This document shows, piece by piece, positions 1 to 8,637 of a DNA stretch of 64,000 bases; position 1 is the first letter of the stretch, and every line of letters begins with the position of its first letter. This DNA comes from Pseudomonadota bacterium (lineage in GTDB: Bacteria > Pseudomonadota > Gammaproteobacteria > Burkholderiales > Burkholderiaceae_B): assembly GCA_023423975.1 (NCBI GenBank), contig JAFAEO010000001.1:124001-188000 (forward strand), given 5' to 3'. Both the position numbers and the translations under genes were made by a program. The notes under the pieces are model-generated. The model saw nothing but the letters and a program-made list of their open reading frames with translations. It was not told the DNA's origin and did no database searches.

Positions 1-166
1 CATATCTTTCGTCTATCGGAGAATTCTTGCGAACCGATTCGATGCCATCCAGTGCACCTGCCTTGGCGGCATATCGCTCACCGGTCAAAATAATTTGTCC
101 ATTTCCAGCCTTCAGATTGAACATGTACTGCTCGCCACTGCGCTTCAAGTCATAGCTTCCGCTCAT
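1..166 (-). CDS. YegP-like (DUF1508) protein, 3' end outside the window
   Basis: Reading the minus strand from the ATG at 166 gives 55 codons that run off the window edge. The peptide starts MSGSYDLKRSGEQYMFNLKA and goes on with GNGQIILTGERY and GIESVRKNS, the pattern of the DUF1508/YegP fold, in which a short beta-hairpin is followed by a helix and the unit is usually repeated twice. Only the first repeat is visible here. Members are small cytoplasmic proteins of unclear function. The family call rests on remembered motif spacing, not on a search. A stretch of about 215 bases without a gene separates it from the next gene. Confidence 0.7.
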   Translation of the reverse strand, partial: MSGSYDLKRSGEQYMFNLKAGNGQIILTGERYAAKAGALDGIESVRKNSPIDERY

Positions 167-382
167 ATAAATCTCCGATATTCGAATTATTTGGGAATAC
201 AACTGTGATGTCATGTGATGCCAGGCGCTTTGTTAGGTGCCTGCGAGCATACTACCGGATTTTGTGTTTTTTGGAAATACGGATGTGATAAAAACGTTAT
301 AAACGGAGCAGTGCGCGCGGGGCAGACGCCCCTGTAATCGTAAGCGATGTTATTACTCGTATGAAAGGCCTTAGAGCCAAAA

Positions 383-2065
383 CTAATCCAGCGCTAAAAT
401 TTCATCTGCCATTGCCTGCACCTCATCATCATGGCTGATCACTATTAACGTCGGAATACTGCTACGCAAGTATGTGATAATTCTGTTTGCAGTGTCCAGG
501 TCAAGGGCAGCAGTTGGTTCGTCCAGGATCATTATTTTCTTTTGTCTGGCAATCGCCCTGGCGATGGCAATCCGCTGGCGTTCCCCGCCACTTAAGCCCT
601 CGCCCCTTGAGTCCAGCCGTATATCCAGGTTAATCAATCGCGTCGAAGCCTGTTCTGTAAAATTCAGTATCCTCAAAATATCGATCAAGATGGTATCAGC
701 AGGAGGCTCATATTCAATCCCGTAGCACACGTTGTCTCTTAACGTTCCGCTCATCACTTGAGCCGATTGCGGCGCTACAGACACTTGGTCAATGATACTG
801 GCACTTATGCCGGTAGATACAGCTACGCCATTAAATAATATCTGGCCTGCGGCGACAGGCTCCAGCCCCAGCATCGCATTCATCAGACTTGTTTTACCGC
901 GCCCGGATGCGCCTTTTATTACAGTGAATTTATTGCTCTGGAACCGGTAATTCAGATCCTGGATAATATTTTTCCCACCTTTTTCGATGCCGACATTCTT
1001 TAATTCAAAGACATAATCAGTACTGGCAAAGCGCGGCGACTGTACTGATTGAATCTGTGGGATTGGTTCTTCAAGATAGGCAATGCCGTCAGCCAGCGCC
1101 ACCTTTTGTTTTTCCAGGTCAATTAACGCGCCGGCAAGAAGCCGAAGCTGGAGCGTGAGCATGCCTACATAGCCGGCGATCATCACGAAATCACCGGCAG
1201 TGGTACGCTGACCGTCATCAGCAAAAACAGATAGTGCTGTAAAAACAGCTAATGCCACGCCAATAGCCAGTGCCATCAGACCTAGCCGCAAACCCATTTT
1301 TACATTGGATTTCCGGATAGCCCGAACCACCTGGTTCATGTGATGGTCGGTAACACAGCGTTCCTTCATATATGCGTTATTGAGCCGAATATCGTATAGC
1401 AAGTGCAATCGCTCAACGATATAACCATCCCTGTCGGTCATTACCTTATAAAGAGATGAGTGCAAGTCCCGGCTTTGTATTGCAATCGCAATCGAGATTG
1501 CAGTCAGTAGAACGATGCAGATTAAAAAACTTACTAAGAATACTGCGTTAGTGCTTTGCCCAAGTGCCGTCAGTGCCACAAGAAATTCAATGAGTACGGG
1601 AAAAAGCGTCCAGAATATATAGACGGTAATGGAAGTAAATGCGCCGGACGCCCGGGTGATGATCGAAGCCAATTTTCCAGCATTGAGCCGGGCCTGCTCT
1701 GAATAAGGCATGCTCATGACACGAACCAGCAAGGCTTTGTTTATCGTCGCATCACAACCGGCCAGGATCCAGGCAGAAAATACGCCCTTGATATTTGAAA
1801 GCACCTCGGCCAGCGTCCAGCACACAGCATAGGCAGCAACAAACAAATAGAACGTATTTGCTTTAGCCAGGTCCAGTGTGAAAGCATTCGTCGCCTGCTT
1901 CAAAAACCACGGAACAACTGCGCCCAAAATGGAGACAAGATAGAAAATCAGCGATACAAAAATAAAACCGGGGATAAAAGATTTATAGCCCGATTTGATT
2001 ACACCGAATGCATATACATATTCGGAAAATGAATTTGATCTCTTCATAGAGGATTGAAGAATCAC
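383..2065 (-). CDS. ABC transporter, fused membrane and ATP-binding domains
   Basis: A 560-residue half-transporter. The first 330 residues hold about six hydrophobic segments of an exporter-type membrane domain. The C-terminal nucleotide-binding domain has Walker A GASGRGKTS near residue 385, the signature LSGGERQRIA at 491, Walker B IMILDEP near 511 and the switch histidine in VISHDD near 545, so it should hydrolyse ATP. It probably works as a dimer in the inner membrane; the substrate cannot be read from the sequence. A second in-frame ATG seven codons in (2047) is an alternative start. No partner ABC gene lies next to it, so a homodimer is likely. The closest relatives may be lipid, peptide or CydC-like exporters, but nothing decides among them. 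Confidence 0.8.
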   Translation of the reverse strand: MILQSSMKRSNSFSEYVYAFGVIKSGYKSFIPGFIFVSLIFYLVSILGAVVPWFLKQATNAFTLDLAKANTFYLFVAAYAVCWTLAEVLSNIKGVFSAWILAGCDATINKALLVRVMSMPYSEQARLNAGKLASIITRASGAFTSITVYIFWTLFPVLIEFLVALTALGQSTNAVFLVSFLICIVLLTAISIAIAIQSRDLHSSLYKVMTDRDGYIVERLHLLYDIRLNNAYMKERCVTDHHMNQVVRAIRKSNVKMGLRLGLMALAIGVALAVFTALSVFADDGQRTTAGDFVMIAGYVGMLTLQLRLLAGALIDLEKQKVALADGIAYLEEPIPQIQSVQSPRFASTDYVFELKNVGIEKGGKNIIQDLNYRFQSNKFTVIKGASGRGKTSLMNAMLGLEPVAAGQILFNGVAVSTGISASIIDQVSVAPQSAQVMSGTLRDNVCYGIEYEPPADTILIDILRILNFTEQASTRLINLDIRLDSRGEGLSGGERQRIAIARAIARQKKIMILDEPTAALDLDTANRIITYLRSSIPTLIVISHDDEVQAMADEILALD

Positions 2066-2191
2066 AGTCCTTTCAGATCTGCGCAGGGTAACGAAGTCTA
2101 AAGAACTTGTATATGATGTTGGTCAAGTGCCATTCGTGGCGACCCGAATTGCATCGATGAACAGGGAGTGATAGGCGATCGCTCGCCTCTA

Positions 2192-3031
2192 CTACATATA
2201 CCCCGCCTTCCACTGCCGCGGTGACTGCCCCGCCTGCGCCTTGAACGCTCGAGACAGTGCCGCTTCGCTGCCGTAGCCCACTTCGGCAGCAATCATTTTC
2301 AAAGGGCGCCCGCGCCGCAGGGCCTTTTGCGCCAGCCGCACGCGCCAGCCCTGAAGATACTGGCCCGGCGTGATACCTACCGTCTCGCGAAACGTTGCGG
2401 CAAAGACGCTGCGCGACATGCCCGCAACCGTTGCCAATTCATCCAGGGTCCAGTCCTGCGCTGGCGTCTCATGCATCGCTACCAGCGCATTACGCAGGCG
2501 GGCGTGCGACAGGCCGGACAGCAGGCCGCCATGGATTTGACCGCTTTCCATCAGCTGGCGCAATACCTGGATCATCACCACCTCGAACAGCCGCTCAACT
2601 AGCGCGATGCGCCCGCAACGCTGCTCGAACGCTTCTTCGAACAACAGCGCCAATATCGGCTCGGCGCCATCAACATCTGCCAGCGGCAGGCAGACAAGGT
2701 CGGGCAGCGCCGAGGCTATCGGATTGCCTGCGCCGCCTTCGAATGCCAGGTTGGCGCAGACCATGTCCGCACCCAGTTCGGGGTGGGTCACAAAGTGATG
2801 GGTCATCGGCCTTGGGAACAGCAATAGGCTGGGGCGGTCTACCTGCAGCACCTGGCTGCCGTATTGCACCTGGACTGCACCACTGCGCACCAAATGCAGC
2901 TGTCCGTTGGCGCCATCGCTTTGCACCGTATTAATGCCACACAGCGCGCTGGTATTGAACACCTGCGCGGTTACAGGGAAATGCGCCATCAGCGCTGCAA
3001 GCCTGTCAGCCATTTTAATACTCCTGGTCAA
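2192..3031 (-). CDS. AraC-family regulator with N-terminal cupin domain
   Basis: 279 residues. The N-terminal half has the cupin_6 pattern (LHLVRSGAVQVQ, LLLFPRPMTHHF), a small-molecule sensing fold. The C-terminal 100 residues hold two helix-turn-helix motifs, including LDELATVAGMSRSVFAATF and MIAAEVGYGSEAALSRAFKA, followed by the GQSPRQWK tail typical of AraC/XylS proteins. It lies divergent from ohr, with 106 bases between the start codons. Regulators of this subfamily often stand beside a reductase, peroxidase or hydrolase gene that they control, so it probably controls the ohr and hydrolase genes. The inducer is unknown. Confidence 0.85.
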   Translation of the reverse strand: MTRSIKMADRLAALMAHFPVTAQVFNTSALCGINTVQSDGANGQLHLVRSGAVQVQYGSQVLQVDRPSLLLFPRPMTHHFVTHPELGADMVCANLAFEGGAGNPIASALPDLVCLPLADVDGAEPILALLFEEAFEQRCGRIALVERLFEVVMIQVLRQLMESGQIHGGLLSGLSHARLRNALVAMHETPAQDWTLDELATVAGMSRSVFAATFRETVGITPGQYLQGWRVRLAQKALRRGRPLKMIAAEVGYGSEAALSRAFKAQAGQSPRQWKAGYM

Positions 3032-3137
3032 GTTTTCAGGATTTTACATTACCAACAGTCCTGTCAGTGCGCGCAGAATACGTCTTACGGGATAACACTT
3101 TCCCCAACCAGCAAATCACCTAACAGGAATCATCATT

Positions 3138-3566
3138 ATGTCTATCGAAAAAGTTCTGTACACCGCCACTGCAACTGCCACAGGAGGCCGGGAAGGCCGC
3201 GCCACTTCCTCTGATAAGGTGCTTGACGTGCAATTGTCCACCCCCCGCGAACTGGGCGGCGCCGGCGGCCCCGGCACCAATCCGGAACAATTGTTTGCCG
3301 CCGGTTATTCGGCCTGCTTTCTGGGTGCGCTCAAATTCGTCGCCGCCAAACAAAAGGTTGCCCTGCCCGCAGACACAACCGTGACTGGCCAGGTAGGCAT
3401 CGGCCAGATCCCCACCGGCTTCGGCATCCAGGCACAACTGACCATTGCCGCCCCCGGGATCGACCACGACACGCTGCAGGCGCTGGTCGACCAGGCTCAC
3501 GTGGTTTGCCCGTATTCCAATGCGACGCGCGGCAATATTGACGTGACGCTGGTGCTCGGTAACTAA
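3138..3566 (+). CDS. ohr: Organic hydroperoxide resistance protein (Ohr/OsmC family)
   Basis: 142 residues, the normal length for Ohr. Both redox cysteines are present: C60 in LFAAGYSACFLGAL and C124 in HVVCPYSNATRGN. The GxGxGTNPEQLFAAG segment is diagnostic. Ohr is a cytoplasmic thiol peroxidase that reduces organic and lipid hydroperoxides to alcohols, using lipoylated proteins as electron donors. The ATG at 3138 follows CAGGAATC at a suitable distance. Ohr genes are usually paired with a MarR-type OhrR sensor. None is present here; the divergent neighbour is an AraC-type regulator, so control may differ from the textbook case. The next gene on the same strand starts 112 bases downstream and may be co-transcribed. 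Confidence 0.93.
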   Translation: MSIEKVLYTATATATGGREGRATSSDKVLDVQLSTPRELGGAGGPGTNPEQLFAAGYSACFLGALKFVAAKQKVALPADTTVTGQVGIGQIPTGFGIQAQLTIAAPGIDHDTLQALVDQAHVVCPYSNATRGNIDVTLVLGN

Positions 3567-3678
3567 TTTCACGCTTTTGTATTTCGTCTGGCCTTTTATT
3601 TCAGTTGTCCTTTTTATTCGGCCTCACGTCTTCTTGCATCTGACCTTTTTTCATTTGACTCAATTCAGGAGTATGACC

Positions 3679-4632
3679 ATGAACAAGACTTCCCGCGCAA
3701 TCGCCACAGGCCTGCTGGCCGCTTCTCTGCAAACGGGTGTTACCGCTCATGCGGCACAACCCACCGCCGCCACACAAACGGCTACCCATGCCACTGTAGA
3801 CGGCAACTACATCACCACGACCGAGGGCGTGCGCCTGTACTACAAAGACTGGGGGCCAAAAGACGGACCGGTCGTGACCTTAAGCCATGGCTGGCCGCTT
3901 AGTTCGGACAGCTGGGAATCACAAATGCTCTTTCTGGCCGACAAGGGCTACCGGGTGATAGCCCATGACCGGCGTGGACATGGCCGCTCCAGCCAGCCGT
4001 GGGACGGCAATGATATGAACCACTACGCCGATGACCTGGCCGCCGTAATTAATGCCCTTGATCTGAAAGACGTAACCGCAGTGGGCTTTTCCACGGGAGG
4101 CGGCGAAGTAGCGCGCTATATTGGCCGCCATGGCACCAGCCGCATCAAGAAGGCCGTACTAGTGAGCGCAGTGCCCCCGCTGATGCTGCAAACAGCCGAT
4201 AATCCAAAAGGTGCGCCGCTGGAAGTTTTCGACGGCTTGCGCAAGGCCTCGCTGGAGAACCGCTCGCAGTTATATCTTGATCTGGCATCCGGTCCCTTCT
4301 ACGGTTTTAACCGTAAAGGCGCCAAGGTCTCGCAAGGCCTGATCAATAGCTGGTGGGCGCAGGGCATGCAGGCTGGACACAAGAACACCTACGACTCAAT
4401 CGCGGCTTTCTCGGCCACGGATTTCTGTGAGGACTTGAAAAAATTCGATGTGCCTACTTTGGTCATTCACGGAGATGACGACCAGATTGTGCCGATAGAC
4501 ACCGCCGGCAAGGCATCGGCCGCGCAGATAAAAGGGGCCAAGCTTATCGTCTATTCCGGTGCACCGCACGGCCTGACCGATACACATAAAGAACGCTTTA
4601 ACCAGGATCTGCTGCAATTTCTGCAGAACTAA
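3679..4632 (+). CDS. Secreted alpha/beta hydrolase, non-haem chloroperoxidase type
   Basis: 317 residues from the ATG at 3679, chosen over the ATG at 3673 because AGGAG sits seven bases before it. Residues 1-27 look like a cleavable signal peptide (GLLAASLQTGVTAHAAQ), which predicts a periplasmic location. The rest is an alpha/beta hydrolase: oxyanion segment SHGWPLSSDSW, nucleophile elbow VGFSTGGGEV with S138, acid D268 in HGDDDQIVP and H297 in GAPHGLT. The haloperoxidase activity of this family is probably a side reaction of an esterase or perhydrolase. Nearness to ohr and to the AraC regulator suggests a role in oxidant or xenobiotic response. The true substrate is unknown. Confidence 0.88.
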   Translation: MNKTSRAIATGLLAASLQTGVTAHAAQPTAATQTATHATVDGNYITTTEGVRLYYKDWGPKDGPVVTLSHGWPLSSDSWESQMLFLADKGYRVIAHDRRGHGRSSQPWDGNDMNHYADDLAAVINALDLKDVTAVGFSTGGGEVARYIGRHGTSRIKKAVLVSAVPPLMLQTADNPKGAPLEVFDGLRKASLENRSQLYLDLASGPFYGFNRKGAKVSQGLINSWWAQGMQAGHKNTYDSIAAFSATDFCEDLKKFDVPTLVIHGDDDQIVPIDTAGKASAAQIKGAKLIVYSGAPHGLTDTHKERFNQDLLQFLQN

Positions 4633-4647
4633 GTGAAACGCAACAAA

Positions 4648-4680
4648 ACGCCGACCACAGGCAATCGCTGTTGTCGGCGT
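4648..4680. terminator. Hairpin terminator behind the hydrolase gene
   Basis: An inverted repeat with arms ACGCCGAC-C-ACAG and CTGT-T-GTCGGCGT around the loop GCAATCG, starting 16 bases after the hydrolase stop codon. The stem has twelve pairs and one mismatch. Downstream bases on the plus strand are only moderately T-rich. On the minus strand the stem is followed by CGTTTTGTTG, so it may also stop transcription from the minus strand. Confidence 0.6.
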
Positions 4681-4755
4681 CTTGTCGTCTGTCTGCGTTA
4701 TAACAGACACACTTTGTACAACACGCGTGCTTATTCAGATATCAGATATTAAATA

Positions 4756-5433
4756 TTAGATCCCGACGCCGCCAGAGACGCTCAATGCCTCGCCGGTAAT
4801 GTAGCCCGCAGAAGGTCCCGCCAGGAAGCAAACTGTCTCGGCCACTTCCTCCAGAGTCGCAATGCGCCGGATCAGATGCAGGCCCAGGATGGCTTCGCGC
4901 ATGGGCAGTTCACCGACCACTTCGGCGGCCATGTCAGTTGGCATAATGCCAGGCTGGACAACATTCACGGTAATGTTGCGCGGTCCCAGATCGCGAGAAA
5001 GGCTTCCGCATAACCGACAAGCGCTGCCTTGGTTCCGGCGTAATCGGCCACACTGGCAAAGGGTACGCTGGTGCCAAGCCGCGAGCCTATGAAGATGATG
5101 CGTCCGCCGTCGGTCAGCCTGCGTGCGGCCGCGCAAGCATTGGCAATTGTGCCCATGACATTGACCTGTCATTGCCGATTGCAGTTTCTGTGTCAAGCGC
5201 GGGATCGTCCACCAACTGGCCCTGGATTGCAATCGCTGCGTTGTTCACAAGAATGTCCAGCTTGCCGAAGGCAGCGATCACGCCGTCAATCAGTGGCCGG
5301 GCGGCATTCAGGTCTGCCTGGTCACTGTGGATGGCAATGGCGCGCACGCCCTTGGCCTTCAATGCTTCCACAACGGCAGCCGCCTTGTCGGCTGAAGCCG
5401 CGTAGCTGATCGCCACATCTGCGCCACAATCGG
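4756..5433 (-). pseudogene. Short-chain dehydrogenase/reductase, truncated and frameshifted
   Basis: Three overlapping minus-strand frames together spell one SDR enzyme. The first (5170-5433) reads GADVAISYAASADKAAAV and LDILVNNAAIA. The second (about 5010-5170) reads QVNVMGTIANA and RIIFIGSRLGTS, with the catalytic YAGTK. The third (4756 to about 5010) reads LSRDLGPRNITVNVVQPG and ends at GYITGEALSVSGGVGI. Two single-base losses, near 5170 and near 5010, explain both frame changes. The N-terminal 30 or so residues with the NAD(P)-binding GxxxGxG loop are absent: SDR homology begins directly behind the AraC stop codon. The gene cannot make an active enzyme. Sequencing error could explain the frame changes but not the missing 5' end. 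Confidence 0.85.
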
Positions 5434-5434
5434 C

Positions 5435-6301
5435 TCACAGCAAATCAATACCATCATCCATCAAATCGACAACGCGGCGGTATTCGCCCGGTGTAATACC
5501 CAAATGTTGACGAAAAAAACGGGTGAAATGCCCCGGCGCTGAAAAGCCGACGTTGTAGGAAATATCGCCAATACGCATGTCCGGCTTGCAAAGCTCGGCA
5601 ATCGCCGACTCCACCCTTAGCGCATTGGCGTAGACGGCGGGTGTCAGGTTGGTGCTGCGACGAAACAGTTCAAAAAAATGAGCACGAGACAAACCGCTTT
5701 CAGCCGCCAATTCTGTGAAGTTCTCGCCATAGTTCAGGTTATCGCGCATTCGGGCCACGGCACGTCGAATGCGTGGGTCCATCGTATTGGCTCGTAGGCT
5801 GGAAAATAAATACGAAGAATCCCGTAGCGATGAGTGACGCTCGGCCGTGGCCATGAACAGATCGAAAATCTTGCCCTCAAGAATGTCAGATGCAATATCC
5901 TGAGACACCAGCATTTCGGCAGCCAGCGAATTGACCAGCAGACGAGCCCCAGCCGGCAGTGCTGCACAGGGTTTGGGAAAAAACTGCGGGTGGCCACTGA
6001 CTGTAAGCGAGCGCAGCACCGTGCTGAGCCATGCCGTTTCAAGATACAGCGCCATCAGGATACACCGACCTTCTCCGCTGGGCGTATGCTCGTAGGCATG
6101 AGGCTCCCAGGCATTGATGAGCACGACGCTGTCTTTTGTCAGCGGCTGACTTCGGCCCTTGACCAGAAACGAACTATCTACCCCGCTAACCTTAATCAGG
6201 GCGTGGCAGTGATGATGGGCATGAATGACCAGCGGTTTGCTCATATCGAGCAAAGATACGCGGCCAAAGGCGCCTTGGAATATTTTAATCGCCGTTGACA
6301 T
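5435..6301 (-). CDS. AraC-family regulator of the aromatic catabolism block
   Basis: 288 residues from the ATG at 6301; an upstream in-frame ATG at 6364 exists, but its extra residues look non-native. The N-terminal part is a cupin-like sensor domain (VIHAHHHCHALIKVSG, INAWEPHAY). The C-terminal part carries two helix-turn-helix motifs (FTELAAESGLSRAHFFELF and IGDISYNVGFSAPGHFTRFF) and the tail GITPGEYRR. It is the last intact gene of a long minus-strand block, 101 bases after a BenE-type carrier, so it most likely regulates carrier, CoA ligase and hydroxylase in response to an aromatic acid. The SDR pseudogene begins immediately behind its stop codon, so the extreme C-terminus may have been changed by the same deletion. 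Confidence 0.83.
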   Translation of the reverse strand: MSTAIKIFQGAFGRVSLLDMSKPLVIHAHHHCHALIKVSGVDSSFLVKGRSQPLTKDSVVLINAWEPHAYEHTPSGEGRCILMALYLETAWLSTVLRSLTVSGHPQFFPKPCAALPAGARLLVNSLAAEMLVSQDIASDILEGKIFDLFMATAERHSSLRDSSYLFSSLRANTMDPRIRRAVARMRDNLNYGENFTELAAESGLSRAHFFELFRRSTNLTPAVYANALRVESAIAELCKPDMRIGDISYNVGFSAPGHFTRFFRQHLGITPGEYRRVVDLMDDGIDLL

Positions 6302-6402
6302 GGTACCCAAATGTGAACACCCGCCCGCGCGGGGGGCGACAGGCCGAGCGAGCCTGTCGCGCAATATTTGTTAATTATATCAACAATTTGGCGAATATCC
6401 GG

Positions 6403-7722
6403 CTAGGCCGCACCACGCTCGCCGGACACCTTCGGCAGTCTTTCGGCACGCGACTCCGGCTCATTTCGTTTTTCCACTGTCAGCTTATCTGCCAGCAGCG
6501 AGGCGATCACACCAAACACCAGGGCCCAGAATGGCGCGCTGATACCCAGCAGGTTGAGCGAACTCATGCCTACGACAAATGCGACAAAAGCGCCTATCTG
6601 ATTACCCAGTCTTGGACCGAACGCACCCTGCAGCGAGCTGAGCAATACACCGATCATAGCCAAGCCGGCGATCACACCAATCAGGGGTTTGGGCAACGCC
6701 ATCACGAAGGGTACAGCAAGGCCTGCCACCAACCCAAAAGCCCCGAATAACACACCATTGACAACCGTAGCGCCATAGCGTTTGTCTTTGTCCTCTCCCG
6801 CTTGTTCCGATGAACAAATCGCAGTCATTGGCCCGGCGATATTCGCGTTGTGTCCACCCATCATGCCAGCCACGATGCCGCCGATACCGCTGATGACAGT
6901 CATGGTATTGATAGGCGGTTTATAGCCCTCGGCCATAAGTACGCCGATGGACTGGGCGTTCTCGGCGCCAATCACCAAAGCCGCCAGGGGCACCGCAATT
7001 GCGAAGAATGCGCCCAGAGTAAAGACCGGCGCGGTGAACTGCGGCATGACAAACGCAAGATCCGTTGTGCCCGTCTGCAGTCCCCCTGTGGCCAGGGTAA
7101 CAATAAGCCCGACAACGAGTGCGGCCAGCACGGGAGGTACACGACGTGTCAGTCGTCCGGTCAAAAAGAAGGCAAGAGCAGCCAGCCCGGCAATCAGTGG
7201 TGCAGCGCTCACCGCTTCCACTGCACCAATACCGAAACGTATCATTGCTCCGGCAATCATCGCCATTACAATCGGCATGGGCACCCAGCGCATAATGCGC
7301 CCTATGACACCCGTGACGCCAAGAATCAGCACCAGCACCCCGGCCATGATAAAAGCGCCAATTGCTTCCTGATACGAGAATGTCGCGAAAGCGGCGGCCA
7401 TAATGGCAGCGCCAGGAATGGAGTATGCCCCCGTAATCGGCATACGGTAGCGCATTCCCATAAAAATGCTGATGATCCCGCCCAGCAAATAAATCGCCAG
7501 CAACCAGGCAACGGTCTGCCCGTTGCTTAACTGCCCCGCCTGGGCGGCACCAATCACGATCAATGCCGGGCCGGAGCAACCAAAAATGGCGGCAACCAGA
7601 CCCGCACTCACCGAATTGAGATTCAGGGCGGCAGGCAAGCCCCTTAATCCCGCAACCCATCCGGGCGCTGCCGGATCTTTGTGGGTATCTTGCTGCTCCA
7701 CCGCTGATTGTCCTGTATGCAT
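6403..7722 (-). CDS. benE: BenE-family benzoate/H+ symporter
   Basis: 439 residues from the ATG at 7722, which is preceded by AGGAG at a seven-base distance; the longer frame from 7776 lacks such a site. The protein is a polytopic inner-membrane carrier with about twelve hydrophobic segments and the BenE patterns LLGGIISIFMGMRYRMPITG, GENAQSIGVLMAEG and GMMGGHNANIAGPMTAICSS. BenE proteins import benzoate or related aromatic carboxylates with protons. It lies between the AraC regulator and the enoyl-CoA hydratase-like gene. That placement supports an aromatic acid as the substrate of the CoA ligase encoded next to it. The exact substrate is inferred, not shown. Confidence 0.88.
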   Translation of the reverse strand: MHTGQSAVEQQDTHKDPAAPGWVAGLRGLPAALNLNSVSAGLVAAIFGCSGPALIVIGAAQAGQLSNGQTVAWLLAIYLLGGIISIFMGMRYRMPITGAYSIPGAAIMAAAFATFSYQEAIGAFIMAGVLVLILGVTGVIGRIMRWVPMPIVMAMIAGAMIRFGIGAVEAVSAAPLIAGLAALAFFLTGRLTRRVPPVLAALVVGLIVTLATGGLQTGTTDLAFVMPQFTAPVFTLGAFFAIAVPLAALVIGAENAQSIGVLMAEGYKPPINTMTVISGIGGIVAGMMGGHNANIAGPMTAICSSEQAGEDKDKRYGATVVNGVLFGAFGLVAGLAVPFVMALPKPLIGVIAGLAMIGVLLSSLQGAFGPRLGNQIGAFVAFVVGMSSLNLLGISAPFWALVFGVIASLLADKLTVEKRNEPESRAERLPKVSGERGAA

Positions 7723-7809
7723 ACTTGTCTCCTGTAAGGCGTCGATCATCCGCGAGCCTTTTGTTGTAACGAACATGCCGGCACGTTGCCGGCGGGTACG
7801 CCCGATGTT

Positions 7810-8616
7810 TTATTTACCCGTAAAATTGGCCTTGCGCTTGGCGTGGAATGCCTCCACTCCTTCGCGAAAATCCTCTGAACTGCGCAAACGGCTATAGCAA
7901 TGACCTTCCAGTTCAATCGCGGCTGTCAACGAAGCGTCCTCGCTGTCATTCAGTAATTTTTTGGCCGTGCGTTGGGCTAGCGGTGAAAACTTCAACAGTT
8001 CAGCAACAAGCTTGTCGGTCGCCGTTTCAAGCAGGTCGTCTTCTACACACTCCAGCGCCAGCCCCCAGTCATAGGCCTGTTGGCCAGGAATCCGGCGGGA
8101 TCGCATGACGATGTCCTTGGTGCGGCCGATGCCGACCATTTTTTGCAAACGGGCCGAGCCGCCAGAACCGGGAATTTGCCCCAATTTCTGCTCAGGCAGC
8201 GCATACTCCGTTGTCGTGGTCACGATACGAAAATCGCAGGCCAGCGAAATTTCAAAACCCACGCCAAAGCAGTAGCCTCGGTTGGCGGCAATAACCGGTT
8301 TGGAGCAGCGTTCAGGTGAAGCAATGTTCCAGGCCAGTTTGGACACATGCTCAGGAGATGCCTCCAGAAAACCACGAATATCACCGCCGCTGGAGAAATG
8401 TTCGCCCTCTGAACGTAAAACAATGACGCGTACGTCGTCATTGGCGTCCAGCGCTTCGAAAACCAGACGCAGTTGCTCGCGCTGTGGCATGGAGATGATA
8501 TTAAATGGTGGCCGCTTCAGGACAATGTCCGCACGCTCTCCGGCCGGATCGATATCAACGCGAAATCCATCCAGGTTTTCCAGCAGGTCATGCGCAGGGT
8601 GTTTGATTTGACTCAT
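7810..8616 (-). CDS. Enoyl-CoA hydratase/isomerase (crotonase) family protein
   Basis: 268 residues with a complete crotonase fold. Oxyanion-hole segments are HFSSGGDIRGF and GYCFGVGFE. The two glutamates used by hydratases are present, E122 in GVGFEISLACDF and E142 in YALPEQKLGQIPGSGG. It should act on an acyl- or aryl-CoA thioester. The same superfamily includes 4-chlorobenzoyl-CoA dehalogenase and ring-cleaving hydrolases, so the reaction could be hydration, isomerisation or hydrolysis. The conserved glutamates argue for hydration-type chemistry. The start at 8616 has AAGGAA at the right distance. It lies 21 bases behind the CoA ligase gene and is almost certainly in the same transcript. 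Confidence 0.88.
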   Translation of the reverse strand: MSQIKHPAHDLLENLDGFRVDIDPAGERADIVLKRPPFNIISMPQREQLRLVFEALDANDDVRVIVLRSEGEHFSSGGDIRGFLEASPEHVSKLAWNIASPERCSKPVIAANRGYCFGVGFEISLACDFRIVTTTTEYALPEQKLGQIPGSGGSARLQKMVGIGRTKDIVMRSRRIPGQQAYDWGLALECVEDDLLETATDKLVAELLKFSPLAQRTAKKLLNDSEDASLTAAIELEGHCYSRLRSSEDFREGVEAFHAKRKANFTGK

Positions 8617-8637
8617 TCGGTATTCCTTATTTAAAGT

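Noticed and set aside
6850..7530. A 226-residue plus-strand frame opposite the BenE gene.
   Set aside because: It is rich in H, N, Q and G with no hydrophobic core and overlaps an obvious membrane carrier gene.
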